From positions 116,861-180,860 of the forward strand of contig CALDUY010000023.1 of assembly GCA_937923405.1 (NCBI GenBank): a DNA stretch of 64,000 nt, in the 5' to 3' direction. The notes beneath the pieces were generated by a model. The model was not told where the DNA came from, did not search any database, and saw only the letters and a list, made by a program, of their open reading frames with translations. The translations under genes and the position numbers were made by a program. This DNA is from an uncultured Gemmataceae bacterium (GTDB lineage: Bacteria > Planctomycetota > Planctomycetia > Gemmatales > Gemmataceae). Shown here in pieces: positions 1-8,951 of this stretch; position 1 is the stretch's first letter; each line of letters starts with the position of its first letter.

Positions 1-141
1 TTGAGCCACCCCTTCGGGAGAGGGCGGTAGTGTGCGCGACTCGCGCAGTCGTTCGAGGTAGGTCTGCAAACGGTCGGCTTCGACGACGCCGCTTTTGCGG
101 ACCAACTCCAGAAATTCCTCGCTCGTGGTAGGCGCTGGCAT
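1..141 (-). CDS. Serine/threonine kinase, N-terminal fragment (cut by window edge)
   Basis: Only the first 47 codons lie inside the window, reading leftward from an ATG whose first base is at 141. The peptide begins MPAPTTSEEFLELVRKSG and continues with a leucine-rich helical stretch (YLERLRE). This resembles the short helical leader found before the kinase domain in many planctomycete serine/threonine kinases; that is family knowledge, and no kinase motif is visible here because the gene runs off the edge. The start is supported by a GA-rich stretch just upstream. Product name is therefore tentative. Confidence 0.5.
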   Translation of the reverse strand, partial: MPAPTTSEEFLELVRKSGVVEADRLQTYLERLRESRTLPPSPEGVAQ

Positions 142-352
142 CGAGTATCTCTTCAAGATCCCAGCTCAAGGCGCAGATGAAGATCAGCTGGGATTCAGCA
201 TAGCAAGCCATCCCCTCGATAGGTAGGGGCTATCAAGGTTCCCTATTGCGCGTCTAATTGACACCGAATCGAGTTTGACGTCCGAATCGACAACATGCAA
301 GTAGGATTTATGAGAAAATTCGGCGATCTTGGAGTTCCTCCATCATACGTTC

Positions 353-1060
353 TCATTTGCCTAGGAGCAAATCGAGGGCCCAACAGCCGCGGACGTGCGG
401 ACCGGGATGGCGCAGGTGGTCGAGCAGTTCGACCTCATCGCAGCCGGCATCTTCCAAAGCGTCGGCGAGAATTGGCAAGCGTTCGAAGGCACGCTCCTCA
501 TGAATCGCCTGAGCCAGCTGTCCGATCAATCCCTGACGCCAGCCGAGCCATTCTCGCACAAACAAAATCTCTTTAGATTTCTTTGCAGAGGAATGATGCC
601 GCACCCGATGTCGTAACGAGGCTCGCACCAGCCGCACCTGGCGAAAGGGATTGCCGAACAGTTCGCGCAACAGATCCGCCTGAGCCTTCGGGGTCGAGGG
701 CGGACAGAGCGCCCGCGTCCGCGAGGCGGACTTTTTTTCAACCCCAAAGACGACTCGTGCCGCCAGTGAGCGAATCTCTTCCTCCAACTCTCCCAACGGA
801 GTTTGGTGCAACTCGATCAACGCCCCATAAAAGCGACTATTCAACGCCGCAGAGGCGGGCCGATACCACGGATCGAGATCAGCGGCCTCCTCGGCGACCT
901 CGACCATGTCCCGCAGCGCCGGTCGCAGCTGATCCCAGGCTTGGCGACAACAGGCGCAGACGAAGAGTCGGAGTTTGCGTTGATTGGCGAGCAACCGACG
1001 TTCCAGCCAGGCCAGCATCGCTGCTGGATCGCCGCTCGAACACCACTCTTCTTCTGTCAT
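353..1060 (-). CDS. Gemmata-type MTEEEW-domain protein, unknown function
   Basis: The protein (about 235 residues) opens with MTEEEW, then a DPxxMLxxLE segment and the motif RKLRLFVCACCRQAW. This N-terminal block is a hallmark of a large paralogous family in Gemmata-related planctomycetes whose function is not known. The ATG at 1060 is preferred over upstream in-frame starts at 1081 and 1102 because a strong ribosome site (GGGAGGATC) lies just before it and because MTEEEW is the normal start of the family. The rest is helical and charged, with no membrane segment or signal peptide. It stands alone, convergent with nothing and facing the cardiolipin synthase divergently. Confidence 0.75.
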   Translation of the reverse strand: MTEEEWCSSGDPAAMLAWLERRLLANQRKLRLFVCACCRQAWDQLRPALRDMVEVAEEAADLDPWYRPASAALNSRFYGALIELHQTPLGELEEEIRSLAARVVFGVEKKSASRTRALCPPSTPKAQADLLRELFGNPFRQVRLVRASLRHRVRHHSSAKKSKEILFVREWLGWRQGLIGQLAQAIHEERAFERLPILADALEDAGCDEVELLDHLRHPGPHVRGCWALDLLLGK

Positions 1061-1228
1061 CGGGATCCTCCCTTGGTGCATGGTGAAGTCCACGTGAAGC
1101 ACCTTCTTCCGTGATTACTCGTGATCTTACCTAACCATCCACAACGGCGGAAGACGGGTCGGTGTTGGCTTGGTAGCCTGGGTAGGGACTCTGTACAGTA
1201 ACCTCATCCAGTTGTTCGGAGGGAGACT

Positions 1229-2674
1229 GTGTTCGACTGGTTGGAAACCCTGCAAATTGCATCGCTTCTAGCGATGCTGCACACCGTGATCCTGCTCACT
1301 GTCATTCCGGTGGTGTTGATCAAAAAACGCGATCCGACCGTGGCCGTCGCCTGGTCACTGGTCGTGTTGCTGACGCCGCTCTTGGGCGCGTTGCTCTTCT
1401 GGGTATTTGGCTACAACTACGTTCAGCGGCGTGTGGTCAAAAAGAAATCGCATCGCACGACGTTCCGCGCTGTCCATCCTCCGCGTCGCCGCGAAGCCAC
1501 ACGCGGGGCGGGACAACTCGAACAGGATCCGCACCAGCTTGCTCAGATTGCTCAGATGGTCGATGCCTTTCCGATCAGTCACGGCAATCGGGTCACGCTG
1601 TATCACGACACCGAAGCCGCTTACACAGCGATGTTAGAGGCGATTAAGGCCGCCGAACATCATGTGCATTTGCAGTTTTACATTTTCCGCGCCGACGCCA
1701 CGGGTCAGCAACTGATTGAACTGTTGACGCAAAAGGCCAAAGAGGGGGTCGAGGTGCGGCTGCTATACGACGCCCTGGGGTCGTTATTCTTCTCCTGGCG
1801 GCTTCAGGGCCGGCTCAAGGCCGCTGGAGGACAGATCGACACGTTCTTGCCCGTTAATCCCTTCCGCTCGTGGATTCAGGTCAACCTACGCAATCACCGC
1901 AAGATTGTGGTCGTCGACGGGCGCGTCGGCTTCACCGGTGGAATGAACATCGGCGACGAGTACCTGGGCAAGTCGCGGCGATTTGGCTACTGGCGCGATG
2001 CCATGCTCAAACTCGAAGGCCCCGCCGTCGTCGGTTTACAACGAATCTTCGTCGAAGATTGGCACTTTGCCTCGGGACAGGACGTGGACGAGGAACTGTA
2101 CTTCCCCGAGATTCGTCCTCAAGGCGAGCATGTCGTTCAGGTGGTCGAGTCTGGCCCTGATCAAGAACCAAACGCGATCCGAGAAATCTACTTTGCGGCC
2201 ATTCTCAGCGCCAAGAAACGCTTGTGGATCGCCTCCCCTTACTTCGTGCCCGACAGTGGGTTACTCGATGCGTTGCGTCTGGTGCGGATGCGTGGCGTCG
2301 ACGTGCGCTTCCTCGGTCTACTCAAGCCCGACCACCTGTCTACCTACTACGCGGGGCGCTACTATTGGGCCGATCTGCTCGCTTTCGGAACACGTGTCTA
2401 CCAATATGCCAAGGGCATGATGCACTCCAAATTCATGATTATCGATGATGATTGCGCGATCTTCGGCAGCGCCAATTTCGACAATCGTAGTCTTCGCTTA
2501 AATTTCGAGACGAACTGTCTGCTATACGACAAAGGGTTAGTCGCCGAGTTGGCTCAGGCTTACGAACACGACTTGTCTGAGTCCCTTCCGTTGGATCCGT
2601 GGGTCTTCAGCCAACGGCCGCTCGGCACCCGCTTGTTAGAGAACGCTTTTCGCTTGTTCTCCCCGATCTTGTGA
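1229..2674 (+). CDS. cls: Cardiolipin synthase (phospholipase D superfamily)
   Basis: Membrane enzyme that condenses two phosphatidylglycerol molecules to cardiolipin. The 481-residue length is typical of bacterial Cls. Two N-terminal membrane helices (about residues 8-60) are followed by the two HKD catalytic motifs, HRKIVVVDGRVGFTGG near residue 223 and HSKFMIIDDDCAIFGS near residue 398. The start is a GTG preceded by GGAGGGA. The stretch between the helices and the first catalytic domain (RRxRVVKKK) is basic, as expected for a lipid-facing linker. It is single and faces a convergent operon that ends 15 bases downstream. Confidence 0.93.
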   Translation: MFDWLETLQIASLLAMLHTVILLTVIPVVLIKKRDPTVAVAWSLVVLLTPLLGALLFWVFGYNYVQRRVVKKKSHRTTFRAVHPPRRREATRGAGQLEQDPHQLAQIAQMVDAFPISHGNRVTLYHDTEAAYTAMLEAIKAAEHHVHLQFYIFRADATGQQLIELLTQKAKEGVEVRLLYDALGSLFFSWRLQGRLKAAGGQIDTFLPVNPFRSWIQVNLRNHRKIVVVDGRVGFTGGMNIGDEYLGKSRRFGYWRDAMLKLEGPAVVGLQRIFVEDWHFASGQDVDEELYFPEIRPQGEHVVQVVESGPDQEPNAIREIYFAAILSAKKRLWIASPYFVPDSGLLDALRLVRMRGVDVRFLGLLKPDHLSTYYAGRYYWADLLAFGTRVYQYAKGMMHSKFMIIDDDCAIFGSANFDNRSLRLNFETNCLLYDKGLVAELAQAYEHDLSESLPLDPWVFSQRPLGTRLLENAFRLFSPIL

Positions 2675-2689
2675 GCGAACCGCCAGTCC

Positions 2690-3265
2690 TCACTTCGCCG
2701 CTTGCTGGACGGCCTCCCGACGGAGCGTCTCGATGGTGTCGATCAGCTTCTTCAACCCCTCGGCAGTGGGAGTGCCGGCGGCGGCATAGCGATAGCGTCC
2801 TTGCGTGTCGAGTACCACGACATTCGGTACGCTCGCCGTGAACGGGAAGCGTGTCTTCATCACCTCGTCGAAGTCGAGCCAGACGGGAACGTCCGGTGAA
2901 CCGTTGCGGATCTGGCCGCGAATCGCCTTGCGAACCAGGTTGGGCACTTTGCCCACCAGGGCCACTGGAATCGCTCTCACTTCGGGAGACTTGGTTCCAG
3001 CGGGTACCCCTTCTAGCGGACGGACCGGTTGCTGTCTGGCCTGTGCTGGAGGCAGTCCCTGCGCCGACGGATGAAACACGACGTGCAGTTGCTCGCCCAG
3101 TTTGCGGTTGGCTTCCGCGCTCTTGCGATCGCCGTAGATCAACACCACCACCTCGCCGCGATACTGCTTGACGTCGTGAACCTGTTCAAACTGATCTTCC
3201 AGGACCACATCCGGCACGACGAACGATTGACCAGTAAGCAGTGCAGTGAGCATCAGACCGAGCAT
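2690..3265 (-). CDS. Secreted thioredoxin-fold (redoxin-like) protein
   Basis: A 191-residue protein with an N-terminal signal-like segment (MLGLMLTALLTGQS) followed by VVPDVVLEDQFE, a layout like that of secreted redoxins, and a beta strand VVVLIYGD where peroxiredoxins and TlpA carry the active site. No CxxC pair is present, so a thiol-disulfide activity is unlikely; the fold call is from pattern only. The ATG at 3265 has a very strong ribosome site (GGAGGAG) and overlaps the end of the ABC permease gene by 13 bases, which makes it the last gene of a three-gene operon. A longer in-frame extension upstream to 3475 is the shadow of the permease. It may help fold or monitor the exporter, but this is speculative. 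Confidence 0.6.
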   Translation of the reverse strand: MLGLMLTALLTGQSFVVPDVVLEDQFEQVHDVKQYRGEVVVLIYGDRKSAEANRKLGEQLHVVFHPSAQGLPPAQARQQPVRPLEGVPAGTKSPEVRAIPVALVGKVPNLVRKAIRGQIRNGSPDVPVWLDFDEVMKTRFPFTASVPNVVVLDTQGRYRYAAAGTPTAEGLKKLIDTIETLRREAVQQAAK

Positions 3266-4425
3266 GCAACTCCTCCTTCGGAGCGTTTCAATCGCCACCA
3301 AGCCACGGCGAGGAAGCAGAAACTGAAACCGCAGAGAATCAGGGCGCAGTGCCAGGCATCGCCTAGAGGCATTCCCTGCCAAGTAACTCCTTCCAACCCT
3401 CGGGCAGCCCAGGTCGTCGGCAGTGCCAGTGATAATCGCTGTGCCCAAGTGGGCAAGAGAAAGGCCGGCAGCCACAGCCCCCCCAGCAGCGACAGCGTCA
3501 AAATCACCAGAATTGAGATCGAGCGAGCGCGGCCTTCGTTGCCGCCCAGCGTGGCGACGAGCAACCCCGTGGCCGATGAAAGCAACGCCGCCGCCAGGGC
3601 CATTAACACGAAGCCTATCCAGGAACCAGTAATGCTAACCCCGAAGACCAGCCAGCCAAAACCGAACGTCACCAGGATTTGGGCCAGCGCGATCAATGCC
3701 GTCGACAGCGTCTTGGCCGTTAACAGCGTTCCCCAGGTGACCGGAGCCGCTCGCAAGCGTCGCCAGATTCCCTGACGTCGTTCGCGCAGCAACAACAGGC
3801 CCGAATCCATGCCCCAAAAGAGCAGGTATTGGATCGTCATCCCGCAGAAGCTGTGACTGAAGGAATTCTCGGCCAACGCTCCACTGGCTGGCTCGGAGCG
3901 ACGAACCACCTGAAAGGGACGCTCCAGCGGCACCCTCTTTCGCAATACGGGAACCAACAACTCTTGTGCCGACTCGCGAAGCAGTAGTTCCGTCAGCACC
4001 CCCTCGACCCAACGCGCCTCCCACTGTGACCGCGGATGATGCAACAGTTCGATCCGTGGTCGATCTGTACTGCCCGTTAATTGACTGAGGGAAAGTTGCC
4101 CCAATTCCGCCGGCAGGATCACCACGACAACATCGCTCTCACCCACCAGGCGTCGTCGTGCCGTGGCTCGATCACACACTTGGACTCGCAGTTGCTCGCT
4201 GGCTTCCAGTGCCGAGATCACCCGCGACAGCATCCCCTGATGCGACTCAGCAACCACTACCACCTGAGGACGAATTGGTTCCTCAGAATTACGATAAAAA
4301 ATAGCTCCAAAGGCAGAGGCGAGCAGAATGGGCACGGCGAAGCACAACAGCATGCCGCGTCGATCGGTGAGGAACAACAGCAAGTCCTTCCGCGTCAGTT
4401 CCCAGAGGAGCGTCGGCTGGATCAT
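3253..4425 (-). CDS. ABC-2 type exporter permease
   Basis: Inner-membrane subunit of an ABC-2 exporter, 390 residues. A first helix (about residues 25-45) is followed by a large extracytoplasmic domain to about residue 190, and then five clustered helices to near the C-terminus, which is the standard layout of the NatB/YhfC-like permeases. The start ATG overlaps the stop of the upstream ATPase gene by four bases (ATGA), and the gene's end overlaps the redoxin-like gene. Substrate cannot be read from the sequence. The final helix ends in a short basic tail. Confidence 0.85.
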   Translation of the reverse strand: MIQPTLLWELTRKDLLLFLTDRRGMLLCFAVPILLASAFGAIFYRNSEEPIRPQVVVVAESHQGMLSRVISALEASEQLRVQVCDRATARRRLVGESDVVVVILPAELGQLSLSQLTGSTDRPRIELLHHPRSQWEARWVEGVLTELLLRESAQELLVPVLRKRVPLERPFQVVRRSEPASGALAENSFSHSFCGMTIQYLLFWGMDSGLLLLRERRQGIWRRLRAAPVTWGTLLTAKTLSTALIALAQILVTFGFGWLVFGVSITGSWIGFVLMALAAALLSSATGLLVATLGGNEGRARSISILVILTLSLLGGLWLPAFLLPTWAQRLSLALPTTWAARGLEGVTWQGMPLGDAWHCALILCGFSFCFLAVAWWRLKRSEGGVACSV

Positions 4426-5195
4426 TCGTCGCGCACACTCCTTCCGGTCAGTTCGAGGAACACCTGCTCCAACCTGGTCCTACGCCGCGTTGGCCCACCG
4501 AAACGATGTGCTCCATCTCGTCGCCAGCCCATCACTTCCGCAAGCGTGCCGCTGAGTATCAGTTGCCCTTGCTCCATAATGCCAATGCGATCGCAGAGTT
4601 GTTCGGCCTCGGCTAGATGATGCGTCGTGAACACCATCGCCGTTCCCCGATCACGCAGCTGGCGCAAACAGGCGAATACCGCCTCGCGCGACTGAATGTC
4701 TAGTCCGACAGTCGGCTCATCCAGCAACAAAAGCGACGGAGCATGCAACAGCGCACAGGCTAGATTCAGACGTCGCTGCATTCCGCCGGAATAGGTGCGA
4801 ACGACTCGGTGAGCCTGATCGGTCAGTTGGACAAAGTACAACACCTCATCGATGCGTCGCTTCAGTAACCGGCCCGATGATCCATAAAGAGATCCGAAAA
4901 GTTTTAGGTTTTGCCGAGCGGTTAAATCATCGTACAATGCAAGTTCTTGCGGCACCAACCCAAACTGTCGACGGTATTGCAGCGGGTGATCTCGTTCGAG
5001 TAACCCATTGAGTCGGACTGTCCCTTCGCTGATCGAACAATCGCCGGCGATCGCTCCGATCGTGCTGCTTTTACCCGAACCATTTGGACCGAGCAAGCCG
5101 AAGATCTCTCCGGCTTGTACCTCTAACGACAGACCGGCGACGGCAACCATTCCGCCGTAGCGAACCACCAGATTTTCCAGAGCCAGCACGGCCAT
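4422..5195 (-). CDS. ABC transporter ATP-binding protein (ABC-2 exporter)
   Basis: A 257-residue ATPase that powers the adjacent permease. Walker A is GPNGSGKSS, the signature is YSGGMQRR, Walker B is LLLLDEPTVGLD and the switch His is in FTTHH, so all catalytic elements are intact. The start is placed at the ATG at 5195 (MAVLALENLVVRYGG), which has GGAGAGG upstream; an in-frame extension to 5327 has no such support and no family homology. The C-terminal 40 residues after the H-loop are typical of the exporter (DrrA/CcmA) branch. It is the first gene of the three-gene exporter operon. Confidence 0.9.
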   Translation of the reverse strand: MAVLALENLVVRYGGMVAVAGLSLEVQAGEIFGLLGPNGSGKSSTIGAIAGDCSISEGTVRLNGLLERDHPLQYRRQFGLVPQELALYDDLTARQNLKLFGSLYGSSGRLLKRRIDEVLYFVQLTDQAHRVVRTYSGGMQRRLNLACALLHAPSLLLLDEPTVGLDIQSREAVFACLRQLRDRGTAMVFTTHHLAEAEQLCDRIGIMEQGQLILSGTLAEVMGWRRDGAHRFGGPTRRRTRLEQVFLELTGRSVRDE

Positions 5196-5358
5196 GTCGA
5201 GCCTCTCCGCTCCATTTCGTCTGGAGTAGATAGCCGCGAAGGCCAACTCGACGCAAGGGCAACCTGAGCAGCTGGCAACCTGAGCGTCTGGTTCCAGGCA
5301 ATCCTCGCCCCACCCGTGAAACCGCACCTCTGAAAATCACCAGCGAATCTGCTTCGAG

Positions 5359-6303
5359 CTAGAAATTGCCCGGGATCACTTCTCCGGCGGCACGGGTACA
5401 GAGTGCGGCAAAGGTTTGCAGGCTGACTGTCTCGCGCACGAACTGAACATGGCCATCGGCGAACAGGCAGTTCACACCGCCGCTATGGAAGCTGTACGGT
5501 TCGTTATCATTGCGTCGGTTCATCGCGAAGGTGCAGCCCGCCGCTGGTGTGCAGCCCTCCAGGGAGCCGTCCCCATTGGTTCCATCGAGACTGAACGCTC
5601 CTTCGCTGTCAGCCCAGCAGATTCCCTGGTCATTGCCGATCGACGGAACCGGCGTGCGCCCGCGATAAACGACGGGCCGTCCCCCGCACTCCAGCACCAT
5701 GATCGTAGTCGATGTACCATCCGTAATGTCGGTCATCTTGACCCGCGAGTTCCGAAACATCACAGAGAAGCGATTACCTGCGTTGTAAAACACCGGATTG
5801 ATCGACGAGGGTTGCACGCCCATGATCGCCTCGTAGTCGGTAGGGGCCAGCGGTGGGTGCAATCCCGACAACGCAGGTCGCGGATTCTTGGCCACGGCGG
5901 CAGTCACCGAGCGACTCGGTGCGCTGGGGCACTGGTAGGTCTTGACCGGCGTACTGGCGGCGAGCAGGTTGGCTCCTTCCCACCAGTTCAGATTGAAATC
6001 GAAGAGCCGCTGTAGATTTTCTTGTTCGATGTAGGGCAAGGTCAGCGGACGCCAGCCCACGAATCTGCCCGCAGGATTGCCCGGTCCCGCCGTCGTCCAG
6101 CCCGACGCTGGAAAAACACCATTAGTATCGTGGAAATTATGCAACGCCAGACCTAATTGTTTGAGATTGTTGCTGCACTGCATCCGCGCCGCCGCTTCGC
6201 GGACTTTCTGAACCGCAGGCAACAACAAACCAATCAAAATCGCGATGATTGCTATGACCACCAATAGCTCGATCAGCGTGAATGCCCCGCGACGATGACG
6301 CAT
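5359..6303 (-). CDS. DUF1559 protein with type IV pilin-like N-terminus
   Basis: A secreted protein of about 314 residues belonging to the family that is greatly expanded in planctomycetes. The N-terminus has a prepilin cleavage site and hydrophobic helix ([20 protein letters not shown]), then the [17 protein letters not shown] signature. The C-terminal end has the characteristic [18 protein letters not shown] motif with a His and an Asp. Function of the family is unknown; it is inferred to be exported through a type II/IV pilus-like system. The ATG at 6303 matches the family start and has GAGAGG upstream. It is monocistronic. Confidence 0.9.
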   Translation of the reverse strand: MRHRRGAFTLIELLVVIAIIAILIGLLLPAVQKVREAAARMQCSNNLKQLGLALHNFHDTNGVFPASGWTTAGPGNPAGRFVGWRPLTLPYIEQENLQRLFDFNLNWWEGANLLAASTPVKTYQCPSAPSRSVTAAVAKNPRPALSGLHPPLAPTDYEAIMGVQPSSINPVFYNAGNRFSVMFRNSRVKMTDITDGTSTTIMVLECGGRPVVYRGRTPVPSIGNDQGICWADSEGAFSLDGTNGDGSLEGCTPAAGCTFAMNRRNDNEPYSFHSGGVNCLFADGHVQFVRETVSLQTFAALCTRAAGEVIPGNF

Positions 6304-6472
6304 GACAACCTCTCGCTTACTCTTCAAGGAAAGAAGGTTTCGTTCTACCTTACCCGTCCGGCAGGGATGGTCAAACAAAATCAACCAGCATCGTCGTCGA
6401 TTGCTCCAGCAGTAGCCAGAGTCTGCTAGGACGTGTAGAGTGAACCAGACGATTTGAGGGGCTAGAGGCAGC

Positions 6473-7513
6473 GTGATGAAAGTTGGTATCGTTGGCTACG
6501 CAGGCTCGGGCAAAAGCACGGTGTTTCACTGGCTCACAGGAGTGAAGCCAGACCCGGCCAAAGCACAACACGGTCAGACGGGGGTTGCGCGCATCCCCGA
6601 TCCGCGACTCGATTGGCTCTCGGAGTTGTTCCAGCCCAAAAAGACCACCGCCGCGACTCTCGATTTTCTCGACACTCCTGGACTGATGCCGACTGAGCGT
6701 CGCGACAATCCCCGTCGGCTGGGCGTGCTGCGCGAAGGCGGCGGCTTGGTCGTCGTGCTGAACGGCTACTCCGAAAGCGACCTGGCCGGCCAGCTCAAAC
6801 GCTTCCGCGATGAACTCATCTTCGCCGATCTGGAGATCGTCACCAACCGCATCAGTCGGCTGGAAGATCAGCTGAAAAAGGCACGCCCCGCCAAGGAAAA
6901 AGAACTACAACAGGCCGAACTGGAGCTGCTGCGACGCATTAACGCCACCTTCGAGCAAGAGCGGACGCCGGCCTCGTTGAGACTGCGAGACGACGAAGAG
7001 AAGCTGATTCGCAGTTTTCAATTGCTCACCCTTAAGCCGGAACTCGTTCTGGTCAACTGCGGCGACGAGACCTTGAAGCAGCCGTTGCCCGCCGACTTGC
7101 TCGCCTTGGCCCCGACGGCAATCAAGGCCGCTCCGAAGTTGGAGATGGAACTAACCGAACTACCCGAGGAGGATCGGCTGCTGTTCATGGAGGAGATGGG
7201 ACTGCCGGGATTTCAGCGCGATGAGATCCTCCGCTCTATTTTCGCTGCCATGGGCCAGATTGTCTTCTTCACCGTCGGCGAGGACGAGTGCCGCGCTTGG
7301 CCCATACCCACGGGCGGCGATGCTGTCGTCGGAGCTGGCTGCATCCATACTGATCTGGCCAAAACCTTCGTCCGTGCCGAGGTCGTCAGCTACGATGATT
7401 TTCGACGTACCGGATCGATGAAAGAGGCTAAACAGCAGGGCGTCTATCGTCTAGAAGGAAAGACCTACCAGGTTAAGGATGGCGACATCATGCACATTCT
7501 CGCGTCGGGCTGA
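6473..7513 (+). CDS. YchF/Obg-like GTPase-related protein
   Basis: A cytoplasmic TRAFAC-class nucleotide-binding protein of 346 residues. The P-loop is GYAGSGKST, the switch region has FLDTPG, a coiled coil lies at about residues 125-165, and the C-terminal 85 residues form a TGS-like domain ([15 protein letters not shown]) as in YchF. Canonical YchF is about 363 residues and binds ATP through a NxxE motif; here the fourth guanine-binding motif is replaced by VNCGDE, so the nucleotide preference is unclear. Start could be GTG at 6473 or the adjacent ATG at 6476. It may be a planctomycete-specific YchF paralog rather than the ribosome-linked housekeeping copy. Confidence 0.75.
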   Translation: MMKVGIVGYAGSGKSTVFHWLTGVKPDPAKAQHGQTGVARIPDPRLDWLSELFQPKKTTAATLDFLDTPGLMPTERRDNPRRLGVLREGGGLVVVLNGYSESDLAGQLKRFRDELIFADLEIVTNRISRLEDQLKKARPAKEKELQQAELELLRRINATFEQERTPASLRLRDDEEKLIRSFQLLTLKPELVLVNCGDETLKQPLPADLLALAPTAIKAAPKLEMELTELPEEDRLLFMEEMGLPGFQRDEILRSIFAAMGQIVFFTVGEDECRAWPIPTGGDAVVGAGCIHTDLAKTFVRAEVVSYDDFRRTGSMKEAKQQGVYRLEGKTYQVKDGDIMHILASG

Positions 7514-7566
7514 GCCGACACAATACGCTTTTCCGTCCACGATTCTTCCAACCGCGAGCCGCCTGC

Positions 7567-8913
7567 ATGTCGACAAAGGTTCCTCATACGCGCATCTTGA
7601 TCGGTTTGGTTGCTGGCGCAACCCTAGGTTGCACCCTGAATGCTCTTTTTGTTGAGCCAGGGCCGCCTGTCAAGACTCCGGATTGGCTCACCTGGATCAT
7701 TAACAATATTACCGAGCCGTTTGGTCGCGTTTTTCTCAATCTGCTCATCATGACGGTGATCCCGTTGGTATTCTCCTCCTTGGCCGTCGGCGTGGCCAAA
7801 CTCGGCGATGTCAGCAAACTGGGTCGCATGGGAGCGCGTACTTTCGGCTACTTCCTTATCACTTCAGCGACAGCAGCGGTGATCGGTCTGACATTAGTAA
7901 ACCTCGTGAAGCCAGGCGCTCATCTTTCGGAAGACACCGTGGCTCAACTGAAAGAGGCATACGGGGGAACCGCGGAGGAGAAATCGAAGCCAGCCGAATT
8001 CGGCGTACAAACCTTTGTCAACATGGTGCCTCGGAATCCATTTCAAGCCGCCGCCGAGACCAACATGCTCGGCATCATTGTCTTCGCCTTGCTTATTGGC
8101 GTCGGACTCAATTACATCCCCAACGAACGCGCCGCCTCTCTGGTTCCTGTCTTGGAAGCAATCGGTGATTTAATGGTCTTCATCATCGGTGTGGCGATGC
8201 GGCTCGCGCCGTATGGCGTATTTTGTCTGATCTTCACGAACACGGCTCAGTTTGGCTTTGGCATGCTCCTCTCGCTGGGCATGTACGTTCTCGTCGTCGT
8301 GATCGGCCTGGGCATTCAGCTCGTCATCGTCTTTCCAATCCTGTTGAAGGTCATGGCTCGCGCGAACCTGTGGGAGTTCTTCGATAAGACCAAAAGCGTG
8401 ATGCTAACCGCGTTCAGTACCAGTTCGTCCAGCGCCACATTGCCAACCTCGATCCAAACCGCCGAAGAGGAACTCGGCATTCCCAAATCTGTGGCGGGGT
8501 TTGTTCTTCCACTAGGCGCAACGATGAACATGAACGGCACGGCGTTGTTCGAGGGGGTGACGGTGTTGTTTCTCGCCCAGGTAGCGGGAATCGATCTGAG
8601 TCTGAGCAAGCAGATGATTGTTGTGGCCCTCAGCGTTATCACCGCCATCGGAGCAGCCGGCGTGCCCGGCGGATCAATTCCGTTGTTGGCCATGGTACTC
8701 TTGACTGTGGGAGTCAGTCCCGACTTATTGTTTTTGATCCTCGGCGTGGATCGCTTCCTAGACATGCTGCGAACGTCGGTGAACGTGGCCGGCGATTTGA
8801 CTGCTGTCATGTACGTCAACCGCGTTGAAGGAGCCGGCCTGAATAAACCATCCTCCCAAGCTACTCCCTCCTCTGATTTAGTGGATTGTTCCGACCTCCA
8901 AAGGTCTATTTGA
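7567..8913 (+). CDS. Dicarboxylate/amino acid:cation symporter (DAACS family)
   Basis: A 448-residue inner-membrane symporter that would import glutamate, aspartate or C4-dicarboxylates with Na+ or H+. Eight hydrophobic segments are visible. The hairpin loop contains the serine-rich STSSSSATLPTS motif, followed by NMNGTA and later PGGSIPL and DRFLDMLRTSVNVAGD, which are the substrate- and cation-binding signatures of the GltPh/DctA family. Length is normal. The start ATG has only a weak ribosome site. It faces the phytochrome kinase convergently, so it is probably not part of the island that follows. Confidence 0.92.
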   Translation: MSTKVPHTRILIGLVAGATLGCTLNALFVEPGPPVKTPDWLTWIINNITEPFGRVFLNLLIMTVIPLVFSSLAVGVAKLGDVSKLGRMGARTFGYFLITSATAAVIGLTLVNLVKPGAHLSEDTVAQLKEAYGGTAEEKSKPAEFGVQTFVNMVPRNPFQAAAETNMLGIIVFALLIGVGLNYIPNERAASLVPVLEAIGDLMVFIIGVAMRLAPYGVFCLIFTNTAQFGFGMLLSLGMYVLVVVIGLGIQLVIVFPILLKVMARANLWEFFDKTKSVMLTAFSTSSSSATLPTSIQTAEEELGIPKSVAGFVLPLGATMNMNGTALFEGVTVLFLAQVAGIDLSLSKQMIVVALSVITAIGAAGVPGGSIPLLAMVLLTVGVSPDLLFLILGVDRFLDMLRTSVNVAGDLTAVMYVNRVEGAGLNKPSSQATPSSDLVDCSDLQRSI

Positions 8914-8951
8914 TCTCTCGATTACAGTGTTGTGGCACCTTTTTTACTTTC

